A stretch of 64,000 nucleotides of DNA from Limnohabitans sp. (GTDB taxonomy: Bacteria; Pseudomonadota; Gammaproteobacteria; Burkholderiales; Burkholderiaceae_C): assembly GCF_030158565.1 (NCBI RefSeq), contig NZ_JAOASQ010000002.1, positions 30,914 to 94,913 on the forward strand, read 5' to 3'. Both the position numbers and the translations under genes were made by a program. This document shows, in pieces, positions 56,152-63,946 of this stretch. The notes beneath the pieces were generated by a model. That model was not told where the DNA came from and made no database searches. It saw only the letters and a program-made list of their open reading frames with translations. Positions within the stretch are counted from its first letter, which is position 1; each line of letters starts with the position of its first letter.

Positions 56152-56508
56152 ATGAGTTTGCAGCAAACGTTTGAACAATACTGGCCTTTGGGTGCACTGG
56201 CCATGTGGTGGGGCTACAAATGGTGGAAATCTCGACGCGTGGTCGCCATGCTGCCAGAACTCAAAAATCAAGGCGCTTTATTTGTCGACGTGCGGTCGGC
56301 CGGTGAATATGCCAGCGCCTGCGCACCGTGCACGATCAACATTCCTTTGCCGGAACTGGGCCGTCGACTGGCTGAAATTCCCAAGTCAGCACCAGTTGTT
56401 CTGTGCTGTGCCAGTGGAACCCGGAGTGGCATGGCCAAACTGTTGCTCATGAAGAACGGATATCAACAGGTTTACAACGTTGGCACTTGGGGCAAGTTAG
56501 TGGGTTAG
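56152..56508 (+). CDS. Membrane-anchored rhodanese-like protein
   Basis: 118 residues. An N-terminal hydrophobic stretch (WPLGALAMWWGYKWW, residues 11-25) precedes a single rhodanese domain with the active loop CASGTR (C86 as persulfide cysteine) and FVDVRSAGEYASACAPCTINIPL. It could carry sulfane sulfur at the membrane. Last gene of the nar-associated tail, 82 bases after the hemerythrin gene; a separate promoter is possible. Confidence 0.87.
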   Translation: MSLQQTFEQYWPLGALAMWWGYKWWKSRRVVAMLPELKNQGALFVDVRSAGEYASACAPCTINIPLPELGRRLAEIPKSAPVVLCCASGTRSGMAKLLLMKNGYQQVYNVGTWGKLVG

Positions 56509-56815
56509 TCGCTTGGCTCTTTGCGCTTAAAGGATGCACGGTTTAATGCCAAAACCCTGTGGTCCGCTTAGGACTGCTTTGGAGTAATTCGCCAGAGATA
56601 AATAATGTCCGCTATAAGGCGACAACATTTGTAATCTAATTTTTCGAATGACCGCAAACGCGACAAACCCATCACTTCAACTTTAGGTCGAAGGACTGCA
56701 ATGGGTCGATAACAGTCGACCAGACTTGATCGTGTAGATGACTGCAATCAGCCTTAACCGGAACGTCGGCCAAGTTGGCGGTGTTCATGGTGGGCTTTTA
56801 ATACTAAGGTTCAGA
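56509..56815. other. 307-bp gap between cargo and mobility module
   Basis: AT-richer than its surroundings, with no recognisable gene, attachment-site copy or insertion sequence. The two flanking units converge here. Confidence 0.55.
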
Positions 56816-57169
56816 TCAATCGCAATACAGCCGCCAAAGCGCCATCCCAGCGCCGCAGCGTTGTCCATAGCGCGAGCCACGCCCGGCGGCAATGCAAGTC
56901 GGGCAGTTGAAGTGGTGGGTATGGTAGGCCGTTGCCAGTTCTTTCCAGTCCTGCGGATTGGCGGGTGTATCGGATGCGCGGCTGGCGGCCTCATGTGCTG
57001 CCGTTAACCAGTCGATCAGCATTGCCTTGCTGCTGCGGATGAGGTTGCGCAGCTCCGCCGTCAGGTGGCTGGACGGTGCCACAGCCAGGCCGCCAGCAGA
57101 TGCCAGGGAGAGGTTGAGGCCAGCATCGACGAGTTGCGCCACCACACTTTTGACAGCCTGTTCGGTCAT
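56816..57169 (-). CDS. Small island protein with TubC_N-like docking fold and Cys/His tail
   Basis: 117 residues from ATG 57169, which overlaps the primase stop by one base (TGATG), so it is translated after it. Residues 6-55 (VVAQLVDAGLNLSLASAGGLAV, then LTAELRNLIRSSKAMLIDWL) have the pattern of TubC N-terminal docking domains. The tail carries HTHHFNCPTC and RCGAGMALWRLYC (C89, C92, C105, C116), a possible zinc site. Similar small proteins accompany integrase-primase elements; function unknown. Confidence 0.75.
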   Translation of the reverse strand: MTEQAVKSVVAQLVDAGLNLSLASAGGLAVAPSSHLTAELRNLIRSSKAMLIDWLTAAHEAASRASDTPANPQDWKELATAYHTHHFNCPTCIAAGRGSRYGQRCGAGMALWRLYCD

Positions 57170-60090
57170 CAAAAAATCTCCATGTCATCAAGTTGACTTG
57201 TAGCCGCTGTGTAGTCAATGTCCTGAATCTCGCAACTTGGCGCAACTCTCGCAACTATTGGCGTGACCTTTTCTGTTGCGGCACGTTCTACAGTACGTAC
57301 CACGGTCCAGCGCTTCAAGCCGTTGGTCTTGTTGGCGAGCACAAGACGCAACCCGGTGCAAAGCTGACCAGCGTGGCGTTCCAGCCAGCGGCCCAAAATC
57401 CGCACGTTGAGCTTGCTGTTCTGGCCCGCAATTTCATCAAGCGCATCAAACAGTACGGATTGAGATCCAAACCCTTCGGTCGCTTTGGTAATAGCCTGCG
57501 CTGGTGACGTGGGGGTGGTGCCAAAGGTGGCGATCCAGGCATTCAGCAATGCCGCCAGCTTGGAGGTTTCCGGATTTTCGGACGCAGCACGCTCAATAGA
57601 GTCCGCCGGGTCAACAAACATGGGCAAGTCGTTCAGATCCCTAGCCGACTCCAACATGCGCTCCCTCAGCCAGCACAAGGGCTGGCGCACAAGGTCGTCC
57701 CACAGTTCAAACGACGCAATACGCCCCGAAGCAACCTTTGGCCTGCCAGCGGCGATGTAGGCCCTTACGATTGTGAGCGCGGCTACCACGAGGGCTTGAC
57801 GGTTGTTACAAACTTCGGTGAGTGGATCAAACTCGAATTCGCGTTTAAAGGGCGTTTCAATTTGTGCATCCAGTCGCGCCAGCAATATCCGGCGGTGGGT
57901 GTCACCCGTCAGAACGAGGTTGTTCCCCGACACCAGAAACAGGGATCGGTTGGGCAGTTCCACGTTCTCCGAGACCCCGAGTACGCGGTCGGCAAACAAG
58001 GACGATGTCAAAAACGAGTCGATCACCGAATTACCCAGGGGCTCACGCACGTTGTCCCACAGCAGCACCTTGGAGCCACCACGCAGGGCGGCAAAAAGAC
58101 GCTTGCGGCATTCGTCCTCTTCATTAGTCGGGGGCAGCACAGCGACATCACCGCCAGTGGCCAACGCGCCAATGCACTTCGCCAACAAGGTTTTGCCAGT
58201 GCCCGCAGCAGGTGCATCAAAGCCCGTGGCCGGACAGGTGGGCAGTGCCGGGCGCAAACAAGCGGCCAACATGGCGGCCAAGGTGACCCCAATGGCGACT
58301 TCGTCAGCGAATGGAAACAAGCGGATCGGGTGCCACAGCTTGGCCAAAGCGTCTAGGGCTTGTTCGACGGTGGGTGCTGACGGCACGGCCAACGGATAGG
58401 CTTCGGTGGATACGTACATCAGACCGGTCGTTGGGTCATGGCCAGGCTCGTCAAAAATACTGCCATCGGGTCGCAATGTGGGCGCCGTGGTGACGGCTGT
58501 CAGCTTGCGGAAGTTGCGGCTGCCGTGTTTGGCAATGATGGCGTTGGCAATGTAGGTTGGTGCGTCTTCAGGGATTTCTCGCGTCGAAGTGACATTGCCA
58601 TCTTCATCGCGTTCAGTCTTGACGCTGTAGAACTCGGCCACCCGACCTGCATGGTCTACCAGCCAGTCACGGCTGACTGGCGTGGCCTTGCCGTCGGCAA
58701 CAAAGGCAATGGCATTGGTGCCAAAGTCAAACAGTTCACTGCGGTCGCGTAAGACTTGCAGCACCGCATCAGTGGAGTCCACCCGCATACCCCGGCCCAA
58801 TTCAACCCGTGCCGACTGGCGGCGCAGCTCGTAGCGCATGCCGCCGTGTCGGTGAGAAAACAGGTCGGGTCGGGTACCGTTCAGCAGGCGAGCCACGGCC
58901 ACCCGCTTGTCTGTATCGGGGTCCAATGGGTCGGCAAACCGGGTGTTGTGCCAGCGGTGCGGGTTGTCCAGTAGCTGAGCCACATTGACCACCTGACCGT
59001 CGGCGCAAGTGAGTTCAAAATCCCCCATGAGTACCTGGAGCACGGCAGCGCGCTCCAGCACATTGGTGGCCTGTGCCAGTTTGATGCCACGGCTCTGCGC
59101 AAGGGCAGGGGCCTTGTCTGTTACCCAATTGCGGCGGGCGGCTTCGCATTTTTCTAATACCGCTGCGCGTGCTGCCTTGAGTCCTACTTGGGCTTGCTTC
59201 TTGATCGCAGGCGTGGCGCTGTCAATGAGCAGGCGCAGGTTGAATTGGGCCGTTGCGTCCCCGTAAATCACGCCTTCAACCCCGGCGCGGGTAACCCCGT
59301 CCACCAGGACCGATGGCCCTGCAAAGTCCAGCCGCTCGGGCTGCCATACCGATACATCGACCAAGCAGCGTGGCAGGCGTTGACCGGCGACGCTAATGTC
59401 GCACCATCCAGCGCCCGGCGTAGCCCACAGCAGGGTCTCCAAGGCTGTGCCAGCCTCGGGGATCAGCGTCGCGTCCGCAACAGGGATGTAGAGCCGGTGG
59501 CGGGTCAAGCCAGACAAGACGCCACCGTTTGGGTCAACACAACCGGCCGACGCACTGGGACGCCAGAGCATGGGAGCATTGGCCAATGCCGGTGCTGCGG
59601 CAATCAATTGGTCACGAAACTGGAGAGGGGACAACGCGCCGTCGGGCAAGCCGTCATGATCCAACATCATCACGCCTGGTGCGGCACGGAACTTGAAGTT
59701 CTCGCGGGTGCGGGCGATGGCACCTGCTTGCTGCGCCTCGGTATCCGCTTGTGTGCAGACTTCCACCGCGTCGTCTTTGGCGACGCCCCAGGTGACGGCC
59801 TGCGCACTGGTCAAGGTCTCAAGGTGGGTTTTAAGTTCGTTCAGATCGGCAACTGCTACATACTGCGCATGGCCCCGGCTGAGCATGGCCGAGGTTTCTT
59901 TGCGCATGCCGCCATGGGCGTTAAGACCAATCAGCTTTGTCAGACGGGCGGGCTTGATGCCGGTGACTACGGTGAAGACCAGCGGCTGTTTGGGCGGTGT
60001 CGGGAGTACGGATTGTTCTGTTTCGCACTCGTTTTGCTCTGAGCAGTTGTGAGGGTTGTCTGGAGTTGCGAGAATTGAAGGGGTCTTCAT
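57169..60090 (-). CDS. Island replication protein: primase-polymerase-like domain plus P-loop ATPase/helicase
   Basis: 973 residues. The N-terminal half (about 40-270) resembles archaeo-eukaryotic primase/VirE-N-type domains, with a DxD metal motif at D144-H-D146 (MMLDHDG) and later RHRLYIPVAD and CLVDVSVW blocks. The C-terminal half has a Walker A, GFDAPAAGTGKTLL (K633), a Walker B-like KVLLWDNV and an SGNNLVLTGDTHRRILLARLD sensor/arginine-finger region. It is probably the initiator or helicase-primase that lets the excised element replicate. Start ATG 60090 overlaps the AlpA-like gene stop. Domain assignment is by motif only. Confidence 0.8.
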   Translation of the reverse strand: MKTPSILATPDNPHNCSEQNECETEQSVLPTPPKQPLVFTVVTGIKPARLTKLIGLNAHGGMRKETSAMLSRGHAQYVAVADLNELKTHLETLTSAQAVTWGVAKDDAVEVCTQADTEAQQAGAIARTRENFKFRAAPGVMMLDHDGLPDGALSPLQFRDQLIAAAPALANAPMLWRPSASAGCVDPNGGVLSGLTRHRLYIPVADATLIPEAGTALETLLWATPGAGWCDISVAGQRLPRCLVDVSVWQPERLDFAGPSVLVDGVTRAGVEGVIYGDATAQFNLRLLIDSATPAIKKQAQVGLKAARAAVLEKCEAARRNWVTDKAPALAQSRGIKLAQATNVLERAAVLQVLMGDFELTCADGQVVNVAQLLDNPHRWHNTRFADPLDPDTDKRVAVARLLNGTRPDLFSHRHGGMRYELRRQSARVELGRGMRVDSTDAVLQVLRDRSELFDFGTNAIAFVADGKATPVSRDWLVDHAGRVAEFYSVKTERDEDGNVTSTREIPEDAPTYIANAIIAKHGSRNFRKLTAVTTAPTLRPDGSIFDEPGHDPTTGLMYVSTEAYPLAVPSAPTVEQALDALAKLWHPIRLFPFADEVAIGVTLAAMLAACLRPALPTCPATGFDAPAAGTGKTLLAKCIGALATGGDVAVLPPTNEEDECRKRLFAALRGGSKVLLWDNVREPLGNSVIDSFLTSSLFADRVLGVSENVELPNRSLFLVSGNNLVLTGDTHRRILLARLDAQIETPFKREFEFDPLTEVCNNRQALVVAALTIVRAYIAAGRPKVASGRIASFELWDDLVRQPLCWLRERMLESARDLNDLPMFVDPADSIERAASENPETSKLAALLNAWIATFGTTPTSPAQAITKATEGFGSQSVLFDALDEIAGQNSKLNVRILGRWLERHAGQLCTGLRLVLANKTNGLKRWTVVRTVERAATEKVTPIVARVAPSCEIQDIDYTAATSQLDDMEIF

Positions 60091-60425
60091 TGCGACACCC
60101 CAAAAGCTGCGATAAGCTCATTTCGCTGGGTGTGCAACGACATGGCCAGTTCACGGATGTCGTCATCCTTCTTGCCGGAGATGTGCGCTATGTTTAACCG
60201 CTTGGCGTGCAACGACTTGACCAGTTCACGGATTTCGTCATCCGACTTGCTCGAGATGCGCGCTAGGTTTAGCGCTGCCACCTCGTCGGCTGGCCAGCCA
60301 ATGGCTCGCGGCCCAAGGCTGATTTGCTTGGTCCACAAGCCCTGTGTGATACGAAGATAAATCGTGGAGCGGGAGTAACCCGACTGCGACTTGGTCGCGG
60401 GCAAGCGTAGGATGGTATTGAGCAT
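60087..60425 (-). CDS. AlpA-like regulator with duplicated 25-residue C-terminal motif
   Basis: 112 residues from ATG 60425 (aaggtg upstream). The first 50 residues (LRLPATKSQSGYSRSTIYLRITQGLW, then RAIGWPADEVAALN) are a MerR/AlpA-type helix-turn-helix as in excisionase/activator proteins of P4-like elements. Then two copies of a 25-residue unit follow (LNLARISSKSDDEIRELVKS... and LNIAHISGKKDDDIRELAMS...), matching a 75-bp tandem duplication in the DNA at about 60130-60279. Usual AlpA proteins are 65-75 residues, so the repeats are an extension. Overlaps the primase gene start by four bases. Confidence 0.82.
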   Translation of the reverse strand: MLNTILRLPATKSQSGYSRSTIYLRITQGLWTKQISLGPRAIGWPADEVAALNLARISSKSDDEIRELVKSLHAKRLNIAHISGKKDDDIRELAMSLHTQRNELIAAFGVSQ

Positions 60426-60530
60426 GTTGGCACCTTGATTGGTGTTGTTGAACATGCCGCTATTGAACTCATACAAGGAAATATCCGGGCCGAATTCGGG
60501 TTTGTGAAAACCGAATTCGGTAACAGTGCC

Positions 60531-61514
60531 TTACTTCATGCGACGGGCTACTGCATCTGGAATTTTTACCAGAGCTTTGAGGATGGTCTCGTCGGTCACG
60601 GGCGCGCCAAGTTCCGCAGTCATACTAGCTATTTGGGTGGCTGAACCGCGGGCTTTGGGGTCAATAGCAGAGTAATCGCAAAGAGCCGCGATGATGGTAA
60701 GTAGAGTGTTTCGTTCATTGGTGTTCAATGGCTTGTCAGCCGAAACACTGTCCTCATTTATCGTCTGCTCAAACTCCCTTAATGCATCGGTGCGAACCAC
60801 CATGACACTGTCGTCCGGCAAGCTACCTGCAGGATGATAGTTAGAGGAGTCACACCCTGCATCCCTTCGCTCATTGGCTTTGGCCAAAAATGCCTTCCGA
60901 TCCTCCTTGTGCTTCGCAAGTAGTTCTTTGGCTTTTTCTGGCTTGATCTTCTTGAGTAATATCTCCTGCTCTAGCTCGCGCAAGTGCCCAATTGACCCTG
61001 CTTGATACTCGTTTTCATCGTAACTTTCAATTATTTGATACATCGTATTGGCATCGCCAATTACGAACGCACCATCCAAGCCCTGTAGCGTGACCGATGG
61101 GCCGTTGGTCAGCATTTGGTATTGATGTTCAACGTCAATGCGCTCATTCCCCACCATGGCCAGGTCATACACGCCGTCTAGTGACATCACGTCTTTACCA
61201 AGATTTAGTACACGCTTGCCGTCGAGATTTATGCCCTTCATGACCCTGATGGGCTTGCCCTTGTGCTCATCTGGGATCGGTATTTTTGGGGAAAATTCCC
61301 ACGGAAATTCCTCGTATTCCGCCTCTTCAATGGGAACTACATTGCCTTTGAATGCCCGAGCGTGATTAACAAAATTAACGGACAGCTTCAAATGTCCGTC
61401 TAGGGCAAGTCGGAGCACATCGGCCTCGCAGACCTCTTCACCGAACACAATGGCTAAGTGCCGCGCAGCTTCTTGCAAAGTTAGCCATTTTTTAAGGGTG
61501 AATAGCTTTTTCAA
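60531..61514 (-). CDS. Island protein of unknown function upstream of AlpA/primase
   Basis: 327 residues starting from TTG 61514 (gaaagggg upstream). The first 35 residues (FTLKKWLTLQEAARHLAIVFGEEV) look like a helix-turn-helix entry module, a central part is beta-rich and a Lys/Glu-rich helix lies near 175-215 (LEQEILLKKIKPEKAKELLAKHKEDRK). I recognise it only as a type that sits beside tyrosine integrases in betaproteobacterial islands. It lies between the integrase and AlpA-like genes, all on the minus strand. Confidence 0.7.
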   Translation of the reverse strand: MKKLFTLKKWLTLQEAARHLAIVFGEEVCEADVLRLALDGHLKLSVNFVNHARAFKGNVVPIEEAEYEEFPWEFSPKIPIPDEHKGKPIRVMKGINLDGKRVLNLGKDVMSLDGVYDLAMVGNERIDVEHQYQMLTNGPSVTLQGLDGAFVIGDANTMYQIIESYDENEYQAGSIGHLRELEQEILLKKIKPEKAKELLAKHKEDRKAFLAKANERRDAGCDSSNYHPAGSLPDDSVMVVRTDALREFEQTINEDSVSADKPLNTNERNTLLTIIAALCDYSAIDPKARGSATQIASMTAELGAPVTDETILKALVKIPDAVARRMK

Positions 61515-61681
61515 AATGCGCCCCTTTCAATGGCAACATGGTTCATCAAAACCCACATTTGCTGAAAATTAGATCTACCAGGGCAATGACTAATCATGGT
61601 TTTCTTTCTTCGGGGCGGTTAATCCAGAACTACCGTTGAGCATTCATGAGGGTTTCAAGGTTTTATGTGAACGACTCCGTA

Positions 61682-63121
61682 TCAGCGACCCCTCTGCAAT
61701 GGAACGACATTTGTTACCCGGCCATGAGCCATGTCTTGCAGTAGTCCCAGACGGCCACCCAGCACTTTCCATGCTTCGCGCATAGGCCCTTCGTATTGAG
61801 CGCGTTGGTAGATGCGTTTGACCTTGCCCACCTCGGTGTGGTTAAGACACTTTTCAACTACATCGGGGAGGGCACCGAATTCTGCCATGGTGGTGGCCGC
61901 TGTTCGGCGCAGGTCGTGCGGTGTCCACTTGCCGCCGGGTAGTACCAGTGCGTCAACGTCCTTAGAGCGGCCGGTCATGGGAACATCACCGGGGCGTTGC
62001 CGGTCGCCCACTTGCTTGGTCACGGTTTTGACGCACACATGGTCCGCAAATTCGGGCTGATCTTTTTTGGTTTGTGTAGCCGGGAACAGCCAAGGCGTTA
62101 GGCCGGTGTTTTCATGCAGGCTCTTTAGTTGGCGCAGAGCAAAGTCACTCAGCCAAATTTCATGCCGCTTGCCGTTCTTGGTTTCGGGGAGCGTCAGATT
62201 CCGCCGCTCAAAGTCCACCTGCTCCCAGCGCGCAGCCAGCACTTCGCCGATGCGGGCGGCGGTGGCCAATTGAATCAGCAGGGCCAGTTGGCTGGTGGCT
62301 GCAAGTCCTGCTTTTGGCAGTTTCTGAAACAGCAGGATCAATTCGCCTTCGCTCAACACGCGGTCGCGCTCAACATCAGCACCGATGCGGGCCTTTTTGA
62401 CGCGCGCAGTGGGGTCGGCATCCACATAGTCCCGATCCAGCGCGAAGCCAAACATCTGGCGCATGTCGGCCAGCGTCTTTTTGGCGGTGCGCACCATGTT
62501 CTGTGTGGGCGTGGCGCGTGATTTGATGGTGTCCACAATCTCCTGGATGTGCGCTTTGCTCACGTCCGCTGCCGCCATCTCGCCGATGAGCGGGAAAACA
62601 TCGCGCTCAAAAGAGCGCAGCGCCTCGCTGCCTTTGTCGGCGCGTTGGACCAACTCGAGCCGCTGCCATTGGTCAAAGAGGCTGCGAACAGTCATGCGTG
62701 CGTTCTTTTCGGCCAATGCTTGCAGCCGCAATTGCTGCTGATGTACAGCTTCTTGCCGGTCTGCTTCGATTTTTAGGAGTTCGGCCTCACGCTCGGCTGT
62801 CAGGCGCAGTTGATCGGCTTCGCGGTCGGATTGCACCTTTTCACGCACGAGCTGGTTTTGTGCTACAGGGTCAATGCCGTTTTGGATTTTTACGCGCAGG
62901 GCATCGCGGTCTTTGCGAATGGTGGTGATGTCGGCCTTGGGCCAGGTGCCGACCAGCACTTCGCGAAATTTGCCGCCGAACTTGTAGGCGAACCGGAATT
63001 GAACCGACACGGCGCCGTCTCGCGCCACATAGACCTTGCCCTTGAGCGAACCACCGTCAGTTAACCGGCGTCCATGGTCCGCAGCACCCAGCGCTTTGAG
63101 TTCCAACATCGTCAGTGCCAT
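61682..63121 (-). CDS. int: Tyrosine-family site-specific integrase (P4/CP4-57 type)
   Basis: 479 residues from ATG 63121; the open frame to 63160 starts only with TTG and adds a basic stretch. N-terminal DUF4102-type arm-binding domain (LKALGAADHGRRLTDGGSLKGKVY), a coiled-coil stretch (about 95-140), a SAM-like core-binding domain and a catalytic domain with R290 (TAARIGEVLAARW), H402-x2-R405 (HDLRRTAAT), H428 and probable nucleophile Y438. It should recombine at the tRNA-Pro site. Paired GTTGTCCCAAC motifs lie 30 bases before its start, which could let Int repress its own gene. Confidence 0.93.
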   Translation of the reverse strand: MALTMLELKALGAADHGRRLTDGGSLKGKVYVARDGAVSVQFRFAYKFGGKFREVLVGTWPKADITTIRKDRDALRVKIQNGIDPVAQNQLVREKVQSDREADQLRLTAEREAELLKIEADRQEAVHQQQLRLQALAEKNARMTVRSLFDQWQRLELVQRADKGSEALRSFERDVFPLIGEMAAADVSKAHIQEIVDTIKSRATPTQNMVRTAKKTLADMRQMFGFALDRDYVDADPTARVKKARIGADVERDRVLSEGELILLFQKLPKAGLAATSQLALLIQLATAARIGEVLAARWEQVDFERRNLTLPETKNGKRHEIWLSDFALRQLKSLHENTGLTPWLFPATQTKKDQPEFADHVCVKTVTKQVGDRQRPGDVPMTGRSKDVDALVLPGGKWTPHDLRRTAATTMAEFGALPDVVEKCLNHTEVGKVKRIYQRAQYEGPMREAWKVLGGRLGLLQDMAHGRVTNVVPLQRGR

Positions 63122-63150
63122 AGCAAACCCCGGTAGTCTGCGCCGTCTTC

Positions 63151-63173
63151 GTTGTCCCAACTATTGTCCCAAC
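63151..63173 (+). repeat. Paired 11-bp motifs, right end (putative integrase arm sites)
   Basis: GTTGTCCCAAC (63151-63161) and ATTGTCCCAAC (63163-63173), 12 bases apart, same orientation as the pair at 28564-28586. They lie 136 bases inside the right attachment repeat and upstream of the integrase gene. Confidence 0.75.
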
Positions 63174-63308
63174 CGAAACGCAGGCTTTAAGTGTATCGCA
63201 ATGGATGTTATTGGATGGTTATTCTTGCGATGATTTCTTAAAAGTCGTTTAAATTCAATTGCTTGGGTGACTTCTTGGCTTTTATTGAGTTTTCTTGTAT
63301 TTGCCAAA

Positions 63309-63360
63309 ACTTGCATGGGGTGCAAGGGGTAGCGAGTTCGAATCCCGCCACGCCGACCAT
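63309..63360 (+). repeat. Right attachment repeat (attR), 3' half of tRNA-Pro
   Basis: 52 bases matching the left copy except A at 63331. No tRNA 5' half precedes it, so it is not a gene. It keeps the original chromosomal tRNA-Pro 3' end and its terminator. Confidence 0.92.
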
Positions 63361-63372
63361 TTGATCGTACAA

Positions 63373-63402
63373 AAGCCTCCAACTGATAACAGTTGGAGGC
63401 TT
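63373..63402. terminator. Original tRNA-Pro terminator, displaced by the island
   Basis: Perfect 13-bp stem AAGCCTCCAACTG / CAGTTGGAGGCTT with a four-base loop and a T-run, 12 bases after the right attachment repeat. Confidence 0.9.
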
Positions 63403-63451
63403 TTTTTCGTTTGAAAAATACTACTTTCTATTGCTAAAAAACCGGCAGGCT

Positions 63452-63787
63452 TCATTTACAGTCAAGCCAAAGTGGGGGATCAATATCGTTGCTGGGTTTG
63501 AAGTTAGGCGTGTCACGAGCTTCATCAAGTTTTTTGATCGTGTACTCAGCGACATTCTTGAAGCTGCGTGTGATGGGCACGTAGTTCATGCGTTTGCGAA
63601 AACCTGCTTCTTGAATCAGATCAAACGCTTTTTCACGAGCTTCATTCAACTCATAAGTGCCTGTACTTGCTCGTTGCCACTTTCCATCCATCTGAAAGCG
63701 ACACTGCCAAACTTGACTTCGTGGACGCTGAAACAAGACGAGCTTGTGGGGAACAAGTATGTGGGTCGTGTCTTTTTTTTCACTCAT
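63452..63787 (-). pseudogene. Truncated tyrosine integrase (N-terminal fragment)
   Basis: 111 codons encoding an integrase N-terminal domain (LVLFQRPRSQVWQCRFQMDGKWQRASTGTYELNEAREKA, then FKNVAEYTIKKLDEA). The frame ends after about 111 residues with no core-binding or catalytic domain, where about 400 would be expected, so it cannot recombine DNA. It belongs to a different integrase group from the island's own enzyme. It sits between the tRNA-Pro remnant and tRNA-Asn, probably a relic of another element. Confidence 0.75.
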
Positions 63788-63885
63788 TCGCTGTTTTGAA
63801 GCTGTACAGCTCAGAGATGCTGTCTTGATTCACAGCTTACTTGCGAATGGTCTGAAGGACAAGAAGTGCGTAGTCGGTGCGTAGC

Positions 63886-63913
63886 AAAAAAAATGCCCAC
63901 TTGTTAGTGGGCA
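63886..63913 (-). terminator. Intrinsic terminator of tRNA-Asn (minus strand)
   Basis: On the minus strand TGCCCAC and GTGGGCA form a 7-bp stem with a six-base loop, followed by eight T. It is about 34 bases beyond the tRNA-Asn 3' end. Confidence 0.8.
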
Positions 63914-63946
63914 CTTTCAATCTAAGCAGCTCAGAACTTAGAAACT

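Larger units (their letters stand above)
28447..63360. mobile_element. 34.9-kb integrated genomic island carrying nitrate respiration, inserted in tRNA-Pro
   Basis: Bounded by 52-bp direct repeats of the tRNA-Pro 3' half (one mismatch). It encodes a tyrosine integrase near the right end and has paired 11-bp GTTGTCCCAAC motifs just inside both ends. Cargo: TetR/exporter, nitronate monooxygenase, ytfE, acyl-CoA dehydrogenase, class II RNR, nsrR, narXL, narK1K2, narGHJI and five accessory genes. Mobility module on the minus strand: integrase, unknown protein, AlpA-like, primase/ATPase, small TubC_N-like protein. No relaxase, type IV secretion or phage structural genes are present, so movement would need a helper. 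Integrase is at the end away from the intact tRNA. No third att copy is seen between cargo and mobility module. Confidence 0.88.

Noticed and set aside
56509..56815. Third attachment site separating the nar cargo from the integrase module (two tandem islands)
   Set aside because: I looked for the tRNA-Pro core (TTGCATGGGGTGCAAG) here and found no match, so one element is the simpler reading.
63309..63360. Second tRNA-Pro gene
   Set aside because: Only the 3' half from the anticodon stem onward is present; upstream sequence cannot form a D arm or acceptor 5' strand. It is an attachment-site copy.
28447..63360. Self-transmissible ICE or prophage
   Set aside because: No relaxase, coupling protein, type IV secretion, capsid, terminase or lysis genes are visible among the encoded proteins; only integrase, AlpA-like and primase functions.
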